Below are positions 7,587 through 16,500 of a stretch of DNA of 25,178 bases, piece after piece (the stretch's first letter is position 1; each line of letters opens with the position of its first letter). The notes under the pieces were generated by a model that was given only the letters and a program-made list of their open reading frames with translations, was not told where the DNA came from and made no database searches. The stretch is from CAYVCP01 sp964450565 (GTDB lineage: Bacteria > Patescibacteriota > Minisyncoccia > Minisyncoccales > CG1-02-41-26). The stretch is taken from positions 1 through 25,178 of the forward strand of contig CAYVCP010000004.1 of assembly GCA_964450565.1 (NCBI GenBank), in the 5' to 3' direction. The translations under genes and the position numbers were made by a program.

Positions 7587-8655
7587 AAGTTTTAACTGGA
7601 CATTATTTTTGCCAGCTTTTTTACTAACTTGTTTTGGCTTAATTTCTATTTACAGTTCTTCTATACAAAGAAACAATTTTTTAAGCTTTAAAAAGCAACT
7701 CATATATTTTTTTATTAGTTTATTAATATTATGTTTTATTAATTTACTCGACTTAAGGTTTCTGAAATCAAATTCTCGTATAGTATTTATTTTTTATGTA
7801 TGTTCTCTTGTTGCTCTTTGTGGTCTTATCTTTTTAGCTCCAGCGATTAGGGGGGTAAAAGGTTGGTACCAGTTAGGACCAGTTTCTTTAGACCCTGTTC
7901 CCTTATCAGCTATTGTTTTGATTATTGTTTTAGCAAAATATTTTTCATCTAGACATATAGAGTTACAAAGGTTTAGACTTATTTTATTTTCTGGGATTTA
8001 TGCCTCTTTACCTATTGTGTTAATTTTATTACAGCCCGATCTAGGATCAGCTCTAACACTAATTGCTGTTTGGATAGGTATTCTTATTTTTTCTGGAATT
8101 AAATTAAAACATCTTTTTGTCTTAGGCCTTATTTTTTTTGTTTTATTCCTAGTTGCCTGGAAGTTCTGGTTGGCAGATTATCAAAAACAAAGAATTTTAA
8201 GTTTTTTTAACCCACAACTTGATCAACAGGGTGTCTCTTGGAGCGTCAATCAATCTAAGATAGCAATTGGCTCTGGGGGTTTTTATGGAAAAGGGCTCGG
8301 TAATGGGACTCAGACTCAGTATGGGTTTTTATCAGAACCAAAAACAGATTTTATTTTTTCTGCTATTGCAGAAGAATTTGGGTTTTTAGGATGTTTTCTT
8401 ATCTTTTGCTTTTTGTTTTGGTTGCTTTATGAAATAACCAAAATTGCTTTTATGGCTCAAAATAATTTTTTACGACTTTTTGCTTCAGGATTTAGTTTTT
8501 TAATTTTGTCGCAAATATTTATTAATATAGGGATGTGTGTTGGTTTGTTTCCTGTTGTAGGTCTTCCCCTCCCTTTTGTAAGTTATGGAGGAAGCCAGAT
8601 TCTTAGTTTTTATGTTGGGCTCGGTATCTTGATGTCTTTGCAAAAAACTTATTAA
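7564..8655 (+). CDS. rodA: SEDS-family peptidoglycan glycosyltransferase, RodA/FtsW type
   Basis: Integral-membrane polymerase of lipid II in wall elongation (RodA) or division (FtsW). The protein is 363 aa with about ten hydrophobic segments. Family motifs are QPDLGSAL (157-164), the extracellular loop FFNPQLDQQG, in which D220 is the probable catalytic aspartate, AIGSGGFYGKG (234-244), TDFIFSAIAEEFGF (261-274) and PFVSYGGSQ near the C-terminus. The size and the compact C-terminus favour RodA, but FtsW cannot be excluded. Oddly, the FQPSE motif is replaced by LDPVPLS (about 109-115). I chose the ATG at 7564 because the longer frame back to 7450 lies wholly inside ligA. The overlap with ligA suggests coupled translation. 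Confidence 0.8.
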   Translation: MNLKNIYKSFNWTLFLPAFLLTCFGLISIYSSSIQRNNFLSFKKQLIYFFISLLILCFINLLDLRFLKSNSRIVFIFYVCSLVALCGLIFLAPAIRGVKGWYQLGPVSLDPVPLSAIVLIIVLAKYFSSRHIELQRFRLILFSGIYASLPIVLILLQPDLGSALTLIAVWIGILIFSGIKLKHLFVLGLIFFVLFLVAWKFWLADYQKQRILSFFNPQLDQQGVSWSVNQSKIAIGSGGFYGKGLGNGTQTQYGFLSEPKTDFIFSAIAEEFGFLGCFLIFCFLFWLLYEITKIAFMAQNNFLRLFASGFSFLILSQIFINIGMCVGLFPVVGLPLPFVSYGGSQILSFYVGLGILMSLQKTY

Positions 8656-8657
8656 CA

Positions 8658-8687
8658 TTGTTTTGAAAATTAAAATTATGTTATTAT
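8658..8687 (+). promoter_or_regulatory. Extended -10 promoter of the secreted-protein gene
   Basis: TGTTATTAT (8679-8687) is an extended -10, with TTGTTT (8658-8663) as a possible -35 at 18 nt. The -10 ends 8 nt before the ATG at 8696, which predicts a leaderless or nearly leaderless mRNA and agrees with the start chosen from the signal peptide. Confidence 0.4.
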
Positions 8688-8695
8688 TAAAAAAT

Positions 8696-10168
8696 ATGTT
8701 AAAGAAATATTTTATTATCATCACCATTATTGTCTTTTCTTTTTTTGCTTTCCAAGCAAATGCTTTTACTAATGAAGAAATTTTAGCAAAAATAGCTTCG
8801 CTTGAAATTGAACTTACTGAATGGAAAAGTTTATTAAAAGCAAATACAGCTTCTTTTCTTTTAGAAGAAAAATCATGCCACACTGTTCCTTTGTGGGGCT
8901 GGGGATACTGTACCTTAGATTGTCCTTGTGGTGAGGGAGAGGGAGACTGTAATAGTGATGATGTTTGCGAAACAGGTTATTGTGCTTATGACGTTGGATT
9001 ACAATATGGGCAAGAAGCTACAGTTGATGTTTGCGAAAAAAAAGAAATAACACAAAACATTATTTCTTTAACGAATACTAAAGAACAATTGATCACAGTG
9101 AAGGGAAGGGTTTTAGACGGGTTGACAAAGCAGGGCATCAAAGGAGTTCAAATAGGATCTTTGGGAACAACAGATAAAGAGGGTAAATTTGAAATTGTAA
9201 CAAACAAGATAAGTGATACCACTTTTGTTTTCAATGGGTATTTGAGTCGTTCTTTTTCAATTTGCGAAAATTGTAAAGGATATAGCTTAGCTCTTATTCT
9301 AAAAGATACAGATAACGCTACTACAATTTTCCCTATTCCAGAATCAGTAATTGATATTGGAGATTTAACACTCAATCGAGCAATGAATTTTGAGGTTTAT
9401 TCAGATAGGTTTGTTCAAATTTCTTTAGAATATAAAAATGAACTTGCAAAAAGTTTGTCTTATAATCAATATCATTTTTTCCCAGATGCTTTACCTTTTG
9501 GAAAAACAATAAAAGTTAGATTAAAAGATAGGTTAGGAAATGAATATATTGATTCTTTTGTTGTTTCTAAAGAAGGTAAACAAACATTAAGTTTTCTTGA
9601 TGGACAATTTATTTTTGGTTTGTGTGGTAATGGAATTTGCGAAAAAGAAGATCATACTTGTCCTATGGACTGTGAAAGTTGTACACAAGACAAGGATTGT
9701 ATGTTTGGGTGTGAAGAAGGACATTGTAAAAAAGGGTTAAGTATTGTTTCTCCTAACGGAAAAGAAAAGTTAAAACAAGAATCCTATACTTATCTTGAAT
9801 GGGTTCAGTCAGGGCTTGATCAGGAAACTTTTGATTTTGAACTTTTTGCTTATGATGATTCTGGTCAATTAGTAAATGATTTTGAGTATAAGATAGCAAC
9901 TTCGGTAAGAGCTGTTGTAGGACAATACAAATGGCAAGTTCCGCAAATAGAAGAATATCCTTATTACAAGATTGTTGCTTATAACAAAATGTGTTTAGGG
10001 GGTAATGAGACCCTGGTGTCGTGTATGAAAAACAGATATTTAGACAAGAGTAATGATTATTTTTCTTTCTTATTGAAAACTTATGAAGTTCAAGAAGCTG
10101 GTTTAGCTTCTATCGCAGAAGCTACTTTGACGTTAGTTAGAAGTATTAAGGAGTTATTACAGAGATAA
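8696..10168 (+). CDS. Secreted cysteine-rich protein with carboxypeptidase-regulatory-like domain
   Basis: A 490-aa exported protein of unknown function. From the ATG at 8696 it has a clean signal peptide (lysines, hydrophobic core, QANA with a likely cut after residue 23). A first Cys-rich block follows (C61, C72, C76, C78, C85, C91, C96, C113), then a carboxypeptidase-regulatory/Ig-like segment (TVKGRVLDG to about residue 200, with TTDKEGKFEI), a second Cys-rich block (about 308-346, starting CGNGICEKEDHTCPMDC) and a beta-rich domain opening with VSPNGKEKL and YLEW, seen in many Patescibacteria surface proteins. The C-terminus is a short amphipathic helix, with no sortase or TM anchor. In-frame starts at 8663 (TTG) and 8678 would lengthen the leader. 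No enzyme motif was seen; adhesion or surface structure is a guess. Confidence 0.7.
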   Translation: MLKKYFIIITIIVFSFFAFQANAFTNEEILAKIASLEIELTEWKSLLKANTASFLLEEKSCHTVPLWGWGYCTLDCPCGEGEGDCNSDDVCETGYCAYDVGLQYGQEATVDVCEKKEITQNIISLTNTKEQLITVKGRVLDGLTKQGIKGVQIGSLGTTDKEGKFEIVTNKISDTTFVFNGYLSRSFSICENCKGYSLALILKDTDNATTIFPIPESVIDIGDLTLNRAMNFEVYSDRFVQISLEYKNELAKSLSYNQYHFFPDALPFGKTIKVRLKDRLGNEYIDSFVVSKEGKQTLSFLDGQFIFGLCGNGICEKEDHTCPMDCESCTQDKDCMFGCEEGHCKKGLSIVSPNGKEKLKQESYTYLEWVQSGLDQETFDFELFAYDDSGQLVNDFEYKIATSVRAVVGQYKWQVPQIEEYPYYKIVAYNKMCLGGNETLVSCMKNRYLDKSNDYFSFLLKTYEVQEAGLASIAEATLTLVRSIKELLQR

Positions 10169-10171
10169 TGC

Positions 10172-10200
10172 TTGACATTTTTTGTACGAGGAACTATAAT
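10172..10200 (+). promoter_or_regulatory. Consensus promoter of rpoBC
   Basis: TTGACA (10172-10177), 17 nt, TATAAT (10195-10200): both hexamers and the spacer are perfect sigma-70-type consensus. Transcription should start near 10207, giving a leader of about 100 nt before rpoB. The -35 begins 4 nt after the stop of the preceding gene. Confidence 0.85.
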
Positions 10201-10256
10201 CATAAATAAATTAAAGACATTATTTTATTTATTTTTTTGAAATTGATTAAATGAAA

Positions 10257-10295
10257 TAGGTTTCAACCTAAGCCCCTTTTTAGTAAAGGCGGTTT
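10257..10295 (+). promoter_or_regulatory. Tandem hairpins in the rpoB leader, possible attenuator
   Basis: First hairpin: TAGGTT/AACCTA (10257-10270), a perfect 6-bp inverted repeat with a 2-nt spacer. Second: AAGCCCCTTT pairs with AAAGG-C-GGTTT (10270-10295, one bulged C), followed by a T-rich run up to the ATG at 10306. The second looks like an intrinsic terminator placed after the promoter. Its right arm contains AAAGGCGG (10285-10292), one base off a strong Shine-Dalgarno sequence, though 13 nt from the ATG. Confidence 0.5.
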
Positions 10296-10305
10296 TATTA
10301 TTTTT

Positions 10306-13300
10306 ATGAAAATAAAAAGTTTTTCTAAATCAAAACTTTCTTTCCATCTTCCTTATTTATTACAGCTTCAGAAAGATGGCTGGAATCAACTTTGGGATAA
10401 AGATGTCAGGGAATTATTCAAGGAGATGTTCCCTGTCCAAGACTATACAGGAAAGCAGTTTGAACTTGACTTTATTGATTTCAAACTTGAAAAACCAAAG
10501 TACAAAGATGGAGAAGATGCAAAAGAAAATGATGATTCTTTTACTTCCCCTATTAGGGTGCGTTTTTCTTTAAAAAACTTAAAAACAGAAGAGATAAAAG
10601 AACAAGAGGTTTTTTTAGCTGATTTTCCTTTAATGACTCAAGATGGTTCTTTTGTCATCAATGGTGTTGAAAGAGTAGTAATACCCCAACTAATACGTTC
10701 TTCAGGGGTGTTTTTTACTATGAGACATATTGGGGGAAGAAATTACTTTGGAGCAAAGATTATTCCTACTAGAGGAGCTTGGCTTGAATTCGAAACAGAT
10801 AAGTCTGGGTTTATTGGAGTAAAAATCAATAGACAAAGAAAAGTTGCTGTTACTACAATGCTCAAAGCGTTTGGTTTGGCAGACCCTGAAAAGATTAAAA
10901 AAGAGTTTGCAAAAGAAAATAAGGGAGATATTGATTTTATAGAAAAAACTTTATCAAGAGATCCTTCTCAAAATCAAGCAGAATCTTACGTGGAGATATA
11001 TAAAAAACTGAGACCCGGAGATCTTGTAAGCCCTGATGCTGCGAAAGATTTAGTCTTGAATATGTTTTGTAATTTTCAAAGATATGATTTAAGTAAAGTA
11101 GGAAGATGGAAAATATGGGAGAGATTAGGAGATCAACTGAAAAATTCAAAGAAATCAGAAGATAAGATTGAAAAGCAAGATAGAGTTTTAACTTTAGAAG
11201 ATTTAACAGAAGTGATACGAGAAATTATTCGTTTAAATAACGATCCCGAAGCAAAGCCAGATCAAATTGATCACTTAGGCAATAGAAGAATTAGAAATCT
11301 ATCAGAACTTTGTTCTGCAAGGATAAGGGTTGGTTTAATGAGAATGGAAAGAATCATTAAAGACAGGATGTCAACCTTAGATGCATTAACCTTAACTCCT
11401 GCACAACTTGTTAATCCGAGGCCAATGATGGCTGTGATTCAGGAGTTTTTTGCTGCAAGTCAGTTTTCTCAATTTATGGATGCGGAAAATCCTTTGGCTG
11501 AAATTGAACATAAAAGAAGGCTGACAGCGACTGGTCCCGGAGGTTTGACCAGAGAAAGAGCTGGTTTTGAGGTTAGAGACGTACAACCATCTCATTATGG
11601 AAGAATATGTCCTATTCAAACTCCAGAAGGACAGAACGTAGGACTTATTAACCATTTAGCTTCTTTTGCTAGAGTTAATCCTTTTGGATTTTTAGAGACC
11701 CCTTATTTTAAAGTTAATAAGAATAGAGTTACAGAAAGGGTTGATTATTTAACGGCAACCCAGGAAGAGAAATGTATCATTACGCATGCGGGAGTAGCAA
11801 TGGATAAGGATAATAATATTACTGAAGAAGAGTTAGATGCAAGAAAACAAGGGGATCCTAGGCAAGTAAATAGAAAAGATGTTGATTATATGGACGTGTC
11901 TTCAAAGCAACCTTTTTCTGTGGCTACCTCTTTGATTCCTTTTTTACAAAATGATGATGCTAACAGAGCTTTAATGGGATCAAATATGCAGAGACAAGCC
12001 GTTCCCTTGGTTCAGCCACAAGCTCCTTTAGTAGGAACAGGGGCGGAAAGAAACGTAGCTCGTGATTCTGGGGAAGAAATTATTGCGCCAGAAAATGGCG
12101 TTGTAAAAGAAGCGGATGCAAAGCACGTTAAATTAAAAACAGAAAAAGGATTTGTAGAATTTAATTTGGAGACATTTCAAAGAAGGAATCAATATACTGT
12201 TACTCATCAAAGAACGGTAGCAAGACCAGGAGACATAGTTAAGAAGGGAGATGTTTTAGCTGATGGAACAGCTTGTGACAATGGAAGGCTCGCTTTGGGC
12301 AGAAATCCTTTGGTAGCTTTTGTTCCTTTCCGAGGAGGCAATTATGAGGATGCGATTGTTGTTTCAGAAAAAATGGTCAAGGACGATGTTTTTACTTCTT
12401 TCCATATAGAAGATTTTACTTGTGATGTAAGGGATACTAAATTAGGCCCTGAACTAACTACTTGTGATATTCCCAATGTATCCGAAGAAAGACTTAAGGA
12501 CCTAGATGAAGAGGGTGTCGTGAGAATAGGAGCAGAGGCAGGTCCTAACGATATATTGGTTGGTAAAATATCTCCAAAAGGAGAAAAAACATTAACAGCA
12601 GAAGAAAGATTGCTGAAGGCTATTTTTGGTGAAAAAGCGAAAGATGTTAAAGATACTTCTTTGAGGATGGAACATGGCAAGAGAGGAAGAGTAATTAAAG
12701 TCAAAGTTTTTTCTAGGGAAAAAGGAGATAAATTAGAGCCAGGGGTTTTAAAAAGAATTAAAGTAGAAGTAGCTCAAATTAGAAAAGTGAAAGTGGGTGA
12801 TAAATTAGCAGGAAGACATGGTAATAAAGGGATTATAGCTACTATTCTTCCAGAAGAAGAGATGCCTTACATGAAAGATGGAACTCCTATGGATATTGTT
12901 TTGAATCCTTTGGGTGTAGTTTCAAGAATGAATATTGGACAAATTTTAGAAACTCATTTGGGTTGGGCTGCAAAAGAGTTGGGATATTTAGCTATTACTC
13001 CTGGTATGCTTGGAGCAACAGAGGAGGATATTAAAAAAGAGTTGAAGGAAGCGGGGCTTCCAGAATCGGGACAAATTACTCTTTATGATGGTAAGACAGG
13101 GAAATCTTTTCCTGAAAAGATAACAGTTGGTGTTATGTATATGATGAAATTAATTCATATGGTTGAAGATAAAATCCATATGAGATCTATTGGACCATAT
13201 TCTTTAATCACACAACAACCCTTAGGTGGTAAGGCTCAATTTGGCGGACAAAGATTTGGTGAAATGGAAGTATGGACACTAGAGTCTTATGGGGCAAGCC

Positions 13301-13557
13301 ATACCCTGCAAGAAATGTTAACCATTAAATCTGATGATGTGCCTGGTAGGGCAGCTACTTACGAGGCTATTTTAAAAGGTGAAGAAATTAAAAAACCGAA
13401 TCTTCCAGCCTCTTTTAATTTATTAATTGCTGAATTGAAATCTCTTGGTCTTAATGTGCAAGTCAAAGGAGTTGCTTTGGAATCTGGAGAAAAGGGCAAA
13501 AGAAGACCAACAAGGGAAGATAAAAAAATAGCTACTAAAGAAAAAGAAAACTTATGA
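10306..13557 (+). CDS. rpoB: DNA-directed RNA polymerase subunit beta
   Basis: Beta subunit of RNA polymerase, forming one side of the active-site cleft. The protein is 1083 aa, short against 1342 in E. coli; it lacks most lineage-specific insertions. Recognisable regions: the N-terminal protrusion/lobe (SFVINGVERVVIPQLIRS), the rifampicin region (FFAASQFSQFMD at 381-392 through GPGGLTRERAGFEVRDV), SHYGRICPIQTPEGQNVGLI, the active-site lysines in GDKLAGRHGNKG (K833 and K841), and the C-terminal PLGGKAQFGGQRFGEMEVW clamp segment. In the rifampicin region D392 and H402 are conserved, but E. coli Ser522, Ser531 and Leu533 correspond to A398, T407 and T409. The gene overlaps rpoC by 4 nt. The ribosomal genes rplJL, often upstream, are not here. 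Confidence 0.97.
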   Translation: MKIKSFSKSKLSFHLPYLLQLQKDGWNQLWDKDVRELFKEMFPVQDYTGKQFELDFIDFKLEKPKYKDGEDAKENDDSFTSPIRVRFSLKNLKTEEIKEQEVFLADFPLMTQDGSFVINGVERVVIPQLIRSSGVFFTMRHIGGRNYFGAKIIPTRGAWLEFETDKSGFIGVKINRQRKVAVTTMLKAFGLADPEKIKKEFAKENKGDIDFIEKTLSRDPSQNQAESYVEIYKKLRPGDLVSPDAAKDLVLNMFCNFQRYDLSKVGRWKIWERLGDQLKNSKKSEDKIEKQDRVLTLEDLTEVIREIIRLNNDPEAKPDQIDHLGNRRIRNLSELCSARIRVGLMRMERIIKDRMSTLDALTLTPAQLVNPRPMMAVIQEFFAASQFSQFMDAENPLAEIEHKRRLTATGPGGLTRERAGFEVRDVQPSHYGRICPIQTPEGQNVGLINHLASFARVNPFGFLETPYFKVNKNRVTERVDYLTATQEEKCIITHAGVAMDKDNNITEEELDARKQGDPRQVNRKDVDYMDVSSKQPFSVATSLIPFLQNDDANRALMGSNMQRQAVPLVQPQAPLVGTGAERNVARDSGEEIIAPENGVVKEADAKHVKLKTEKGFVEFNLETFQRRNQYTVTHQRTVARPGDIVKKGDVLADGTACDNGRLALGRNPLVAFVPFRGGNYEDAIVVSEKMVKDDVFTSFHIEDFTCDVRDTKLGPELTTCDIPNVSEERLKDLDEEGVVRIGAEAGPNDILVGKISPKGEKTLTAEERLLKAIFGEKAKDVKDTSLRMEHGKRGRVIKVKVFSREKGDKLEPGVLKRIKVEVAQIRKVKVGDKLAGRHGNKGIIATILPEEEMPYMKDGTPMDIVLNPLGVVSRMNIGQILETHLGWAAKELGYLAITPGMLGATEEDIKKELKEAGLPESGQITLYDGKTGKSFPEKITVGVMYMMKLIHMVEDKIHMRSIGPYSLITQQPLGGKAQFGGQRFGEMEVWTLESYGASHTLQEMLTIKSDDVPGRAATYEAILKGEEIKKPNLPASFNLLIAELKSLGLNVQVKGVALESGEKGKRRPTREDKKIATKEKENL

Positions 13558-16500
13558 AAGTATCAGACTTACAATCCATTAGAATAAAATTAGCGTCTCC
13601 GAAAGATATTTTAGAATGGTCGCATGGTGAAATTCAGAAACCAGAAACTATTAACTATAGGACTCAAAGGCCAGAAAAAGATGGTCTTTTTTGTGAAAAG
13701 ATTTTTGGTCCTTCAAAAGATTTTGAATGCTATTGCGGAAAGTATAAGGGGATTAGGTTTAAGGGAATAGTCTGTGATAGATGCAATGTTGAGGTGATTA
13801 GAAGTTCTGTAAGAAGAGAAAGAATGGGTCATATCAAATTAGCAAGCCCTGTGAGTCATATTTGGTTTTTGAGAGGAGCTCCTTCAAGGATTGGTATGGT
13901 TTTAGGCTTGCCAAGTCAAAAAGTAGAAAAAGTTATTTATTTTGCTTCTTATATTATTACGAAAGTGGATGTTGAGTCAAAAAAAGATATTTTAGATGAA
14001 ATTAATGAAGAATTTACCGCAAAACTAACAGAAATTAAAAAGGAAAAAACACAACCAAAAGAGAAAAAGAAACAAGAAGAGAATTTAAGAAAAATATTTG
14101 TTTTAAGAAAAGAAGAAATTTCTTCTATAGAAACATTAAGGATTTTATCAGAAGGAGAGTATAGAGACTATGCTTTAAAATATGGAGAAATATTTGAGGC
14201 AGGTACAGGATCTGAAAGTTTAAAAAAGATTTTTGAACAGTTAGATTTAAAAAAGGAAATAAAGATTTTAAAAGAACAAGCACCTGCATTAACTGCTATT
14301 AAAAAGAAGAAAGTATTGGCAAGATTAAAACTTTTTGAAGGTATGGAGAAAGCCAATGTAAGACCAGAGTGGATGTTTTTTGATGTTTTGCCTGTTTTGC
14401 CTCCTGACTTGAGGCCTATGGTACAGTTAGATGGGGGGAGATATGCTTCCTCTGATTTAAACGATCTATATAGAAGAGTTATCAATAGGAATAATAGATT
14501 AAAATATTTACTTGAAATATCGGCTCCTGATGTAATCATAAGAAATGAAAAAAGAATGTTACAAGAGGCTGTTGATGCTTTATTTGATAACAAAATGAGA
14601 AAAGGACAGATGGTTGCTTCAACCACAGGAGGAAAACGTTTATTAAAGTCTTTGGCAGATATTTTAGCAGGAAAACAAGGAAGATTTAGAAGAAATTTAT
14701 TAGGGAAAAGAGTTGATTATTCTGGTAGATCAGTAATTGTGCCAGGTCCTGAATTGAATCTTTTTGAATGCGGTTTACCAAAAATAATGGCTTTAGAATT
14801 ATTTAGACCATTTGTTATTAAAGTTTTGCTTGATAAAGAACTAGCCTATAACATTAGAGGAGCAGCTAGATTAATCGAAGAAGGTATTGATGAAGTGTGG
14901 GCTTCACTAGAAGATGTGGTAAAGGGAAAGTTGGTTATGTTAAATAGAGCTCCTACCTTACATAGGTTAGGTATTCAAGCTTTTTATCCAAGATTAATTG
15001 AAGGTCAAGCTATTAAGCTTCATCCATTGGTTTGCTCTGCTTTTAATGCAGATTTTGATGGAGACCAAATGGGTGTTTATGTGCCCTTATCAAAACAAGC
15101 CCAAAAGGAAGCGAGTGATTTTATGTTAGCTTCAAAGAATTTATTAAAACCAGCCGATGGTTTGCCTATTGCTGTACCTACTAAAGATATGATTATCGGT
15201 TGTTATTTTATGACAGCGTTACGAGAAGGATCATTGGGAGAGAACAAAGCTTTTTCTTCAGAAAAAGAAGTAGTCTTAGCAGAATCTCTAGGATATATTA
15301 ATTTAAGGGCTAAAATAAAAGTTTTAATTAATAATAAATTGAAAGAAACTACTTGTGGCAGAATATTATTTAACCAAACCTTACCAGAAGATTATCCTTT
15401 TTATAACGAACAGGTTAATTCAAAGAAAATGTCAAAAATTATTAGCGATTTAATTGAAGTAAAAACCCAAGAAGAAGTGCAACAAACATTAGATAAGGTT
15501 AAATCATTGGGTTTTGAATATTCTACACTATCTGGTTTAAGCTGGGGTATGGATGATTTAACTGTGCCGAAAGAAAAGAAAGCTCTTATGGAAAAAGCCG
15601 AAATAGAGGTAGAAAAGATTGAAGCACATTTTGAAAAAGGATTTTTATCCCAGAAAGAAAAATCTACTAAATTAATTGAAATTTGGCAATCTGTGAAAGA
15701 GGAAATAGAAAAGTTAATACCACAAACATTGCCCAAAAATGGTCCAGTGTTTTCTATGATTGATTCTGGGGCAAGAGGTTCTTGGGCACAACCAGTTCAG
15801 ATGGCAGGAATGAAGGGTCTTGTTACATCTCCTTCTGGAAGAATTATTGAACTCCCAGTTAAAAATTCATTTAAGGAAGGTTTTGATGTCTTAGAATATT
15901 TTATTTCCACACATGGAGCTAGAAAAGGAACAGCTGATACTGCTTTAAGAACATCAGCATCTGGTTATTTAACGAGGAGACTTGTAGATGTAGCTCACGA
16001 AGTTATTGTGACTGAAAAAGACTGTGGAGATAAAGAGGGCTGTGAAGTTTTGAAAGAGGATTCCGAATCTATTGGTCAAGATTTTAGATTCAAAATAGTT
16101 GGAAGGGTAACTGTCAATGATCTAAAAGTTAACAGAAAGACTATTGTTAAAAAGAATGAAATTATTGGGTGGTCTCAAGCTAAGGATATCGCAGATGATG
16201 AAAGTATTAAATCTGTAAGGGTTTTTTCTCCTTTAACTTGTAGGTCTAAAAGAAAGGTATGTCAAAAATGCTATGGTTGGGATATGGGAAGAAATGATAT
16301 GGTAAGTTTGGGTTCTACGATTGGAGTTACAGCAGCTCAATCAATCGGAGAACCTGGTACACAATTAACTATGAGAACTTTTCATACTGGAGGAGTGTCA
16401 TCGGTTGGAGACATTACGAGAGGTTTACCTCGTGTTGAGGAAATTTTTGAAACAAGAATTCCCAAAGGAGAAGGTGTTATGGTCTTATCAAAAGGCAAGG

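Noticed and set aside
8500..8883. Minus-strand open frame across the end of the SEDS gene and the start of the secreted-protein gene
   Set aside because: It would be antisense to two supported genes, including a clear signal peptide, and shows no domain.
12342..12704. Open frame of 120 codons on the minus strand inside rpoB
   Set aside because: Overlaps the most conserved part of rpoB; composition and lack of signals mark it as a shadow.
14168..14626. Long open frame on the minus strand inside rpoC (152 codons)
   Set aside because: It lies wholly within a certain rpoC, has no recognisable domain, no promoter or ribosome binding site, and Ser/Phe/Ile-rich composition typical of antisense shadows of AT-rich Lys/Glu-rich genes.
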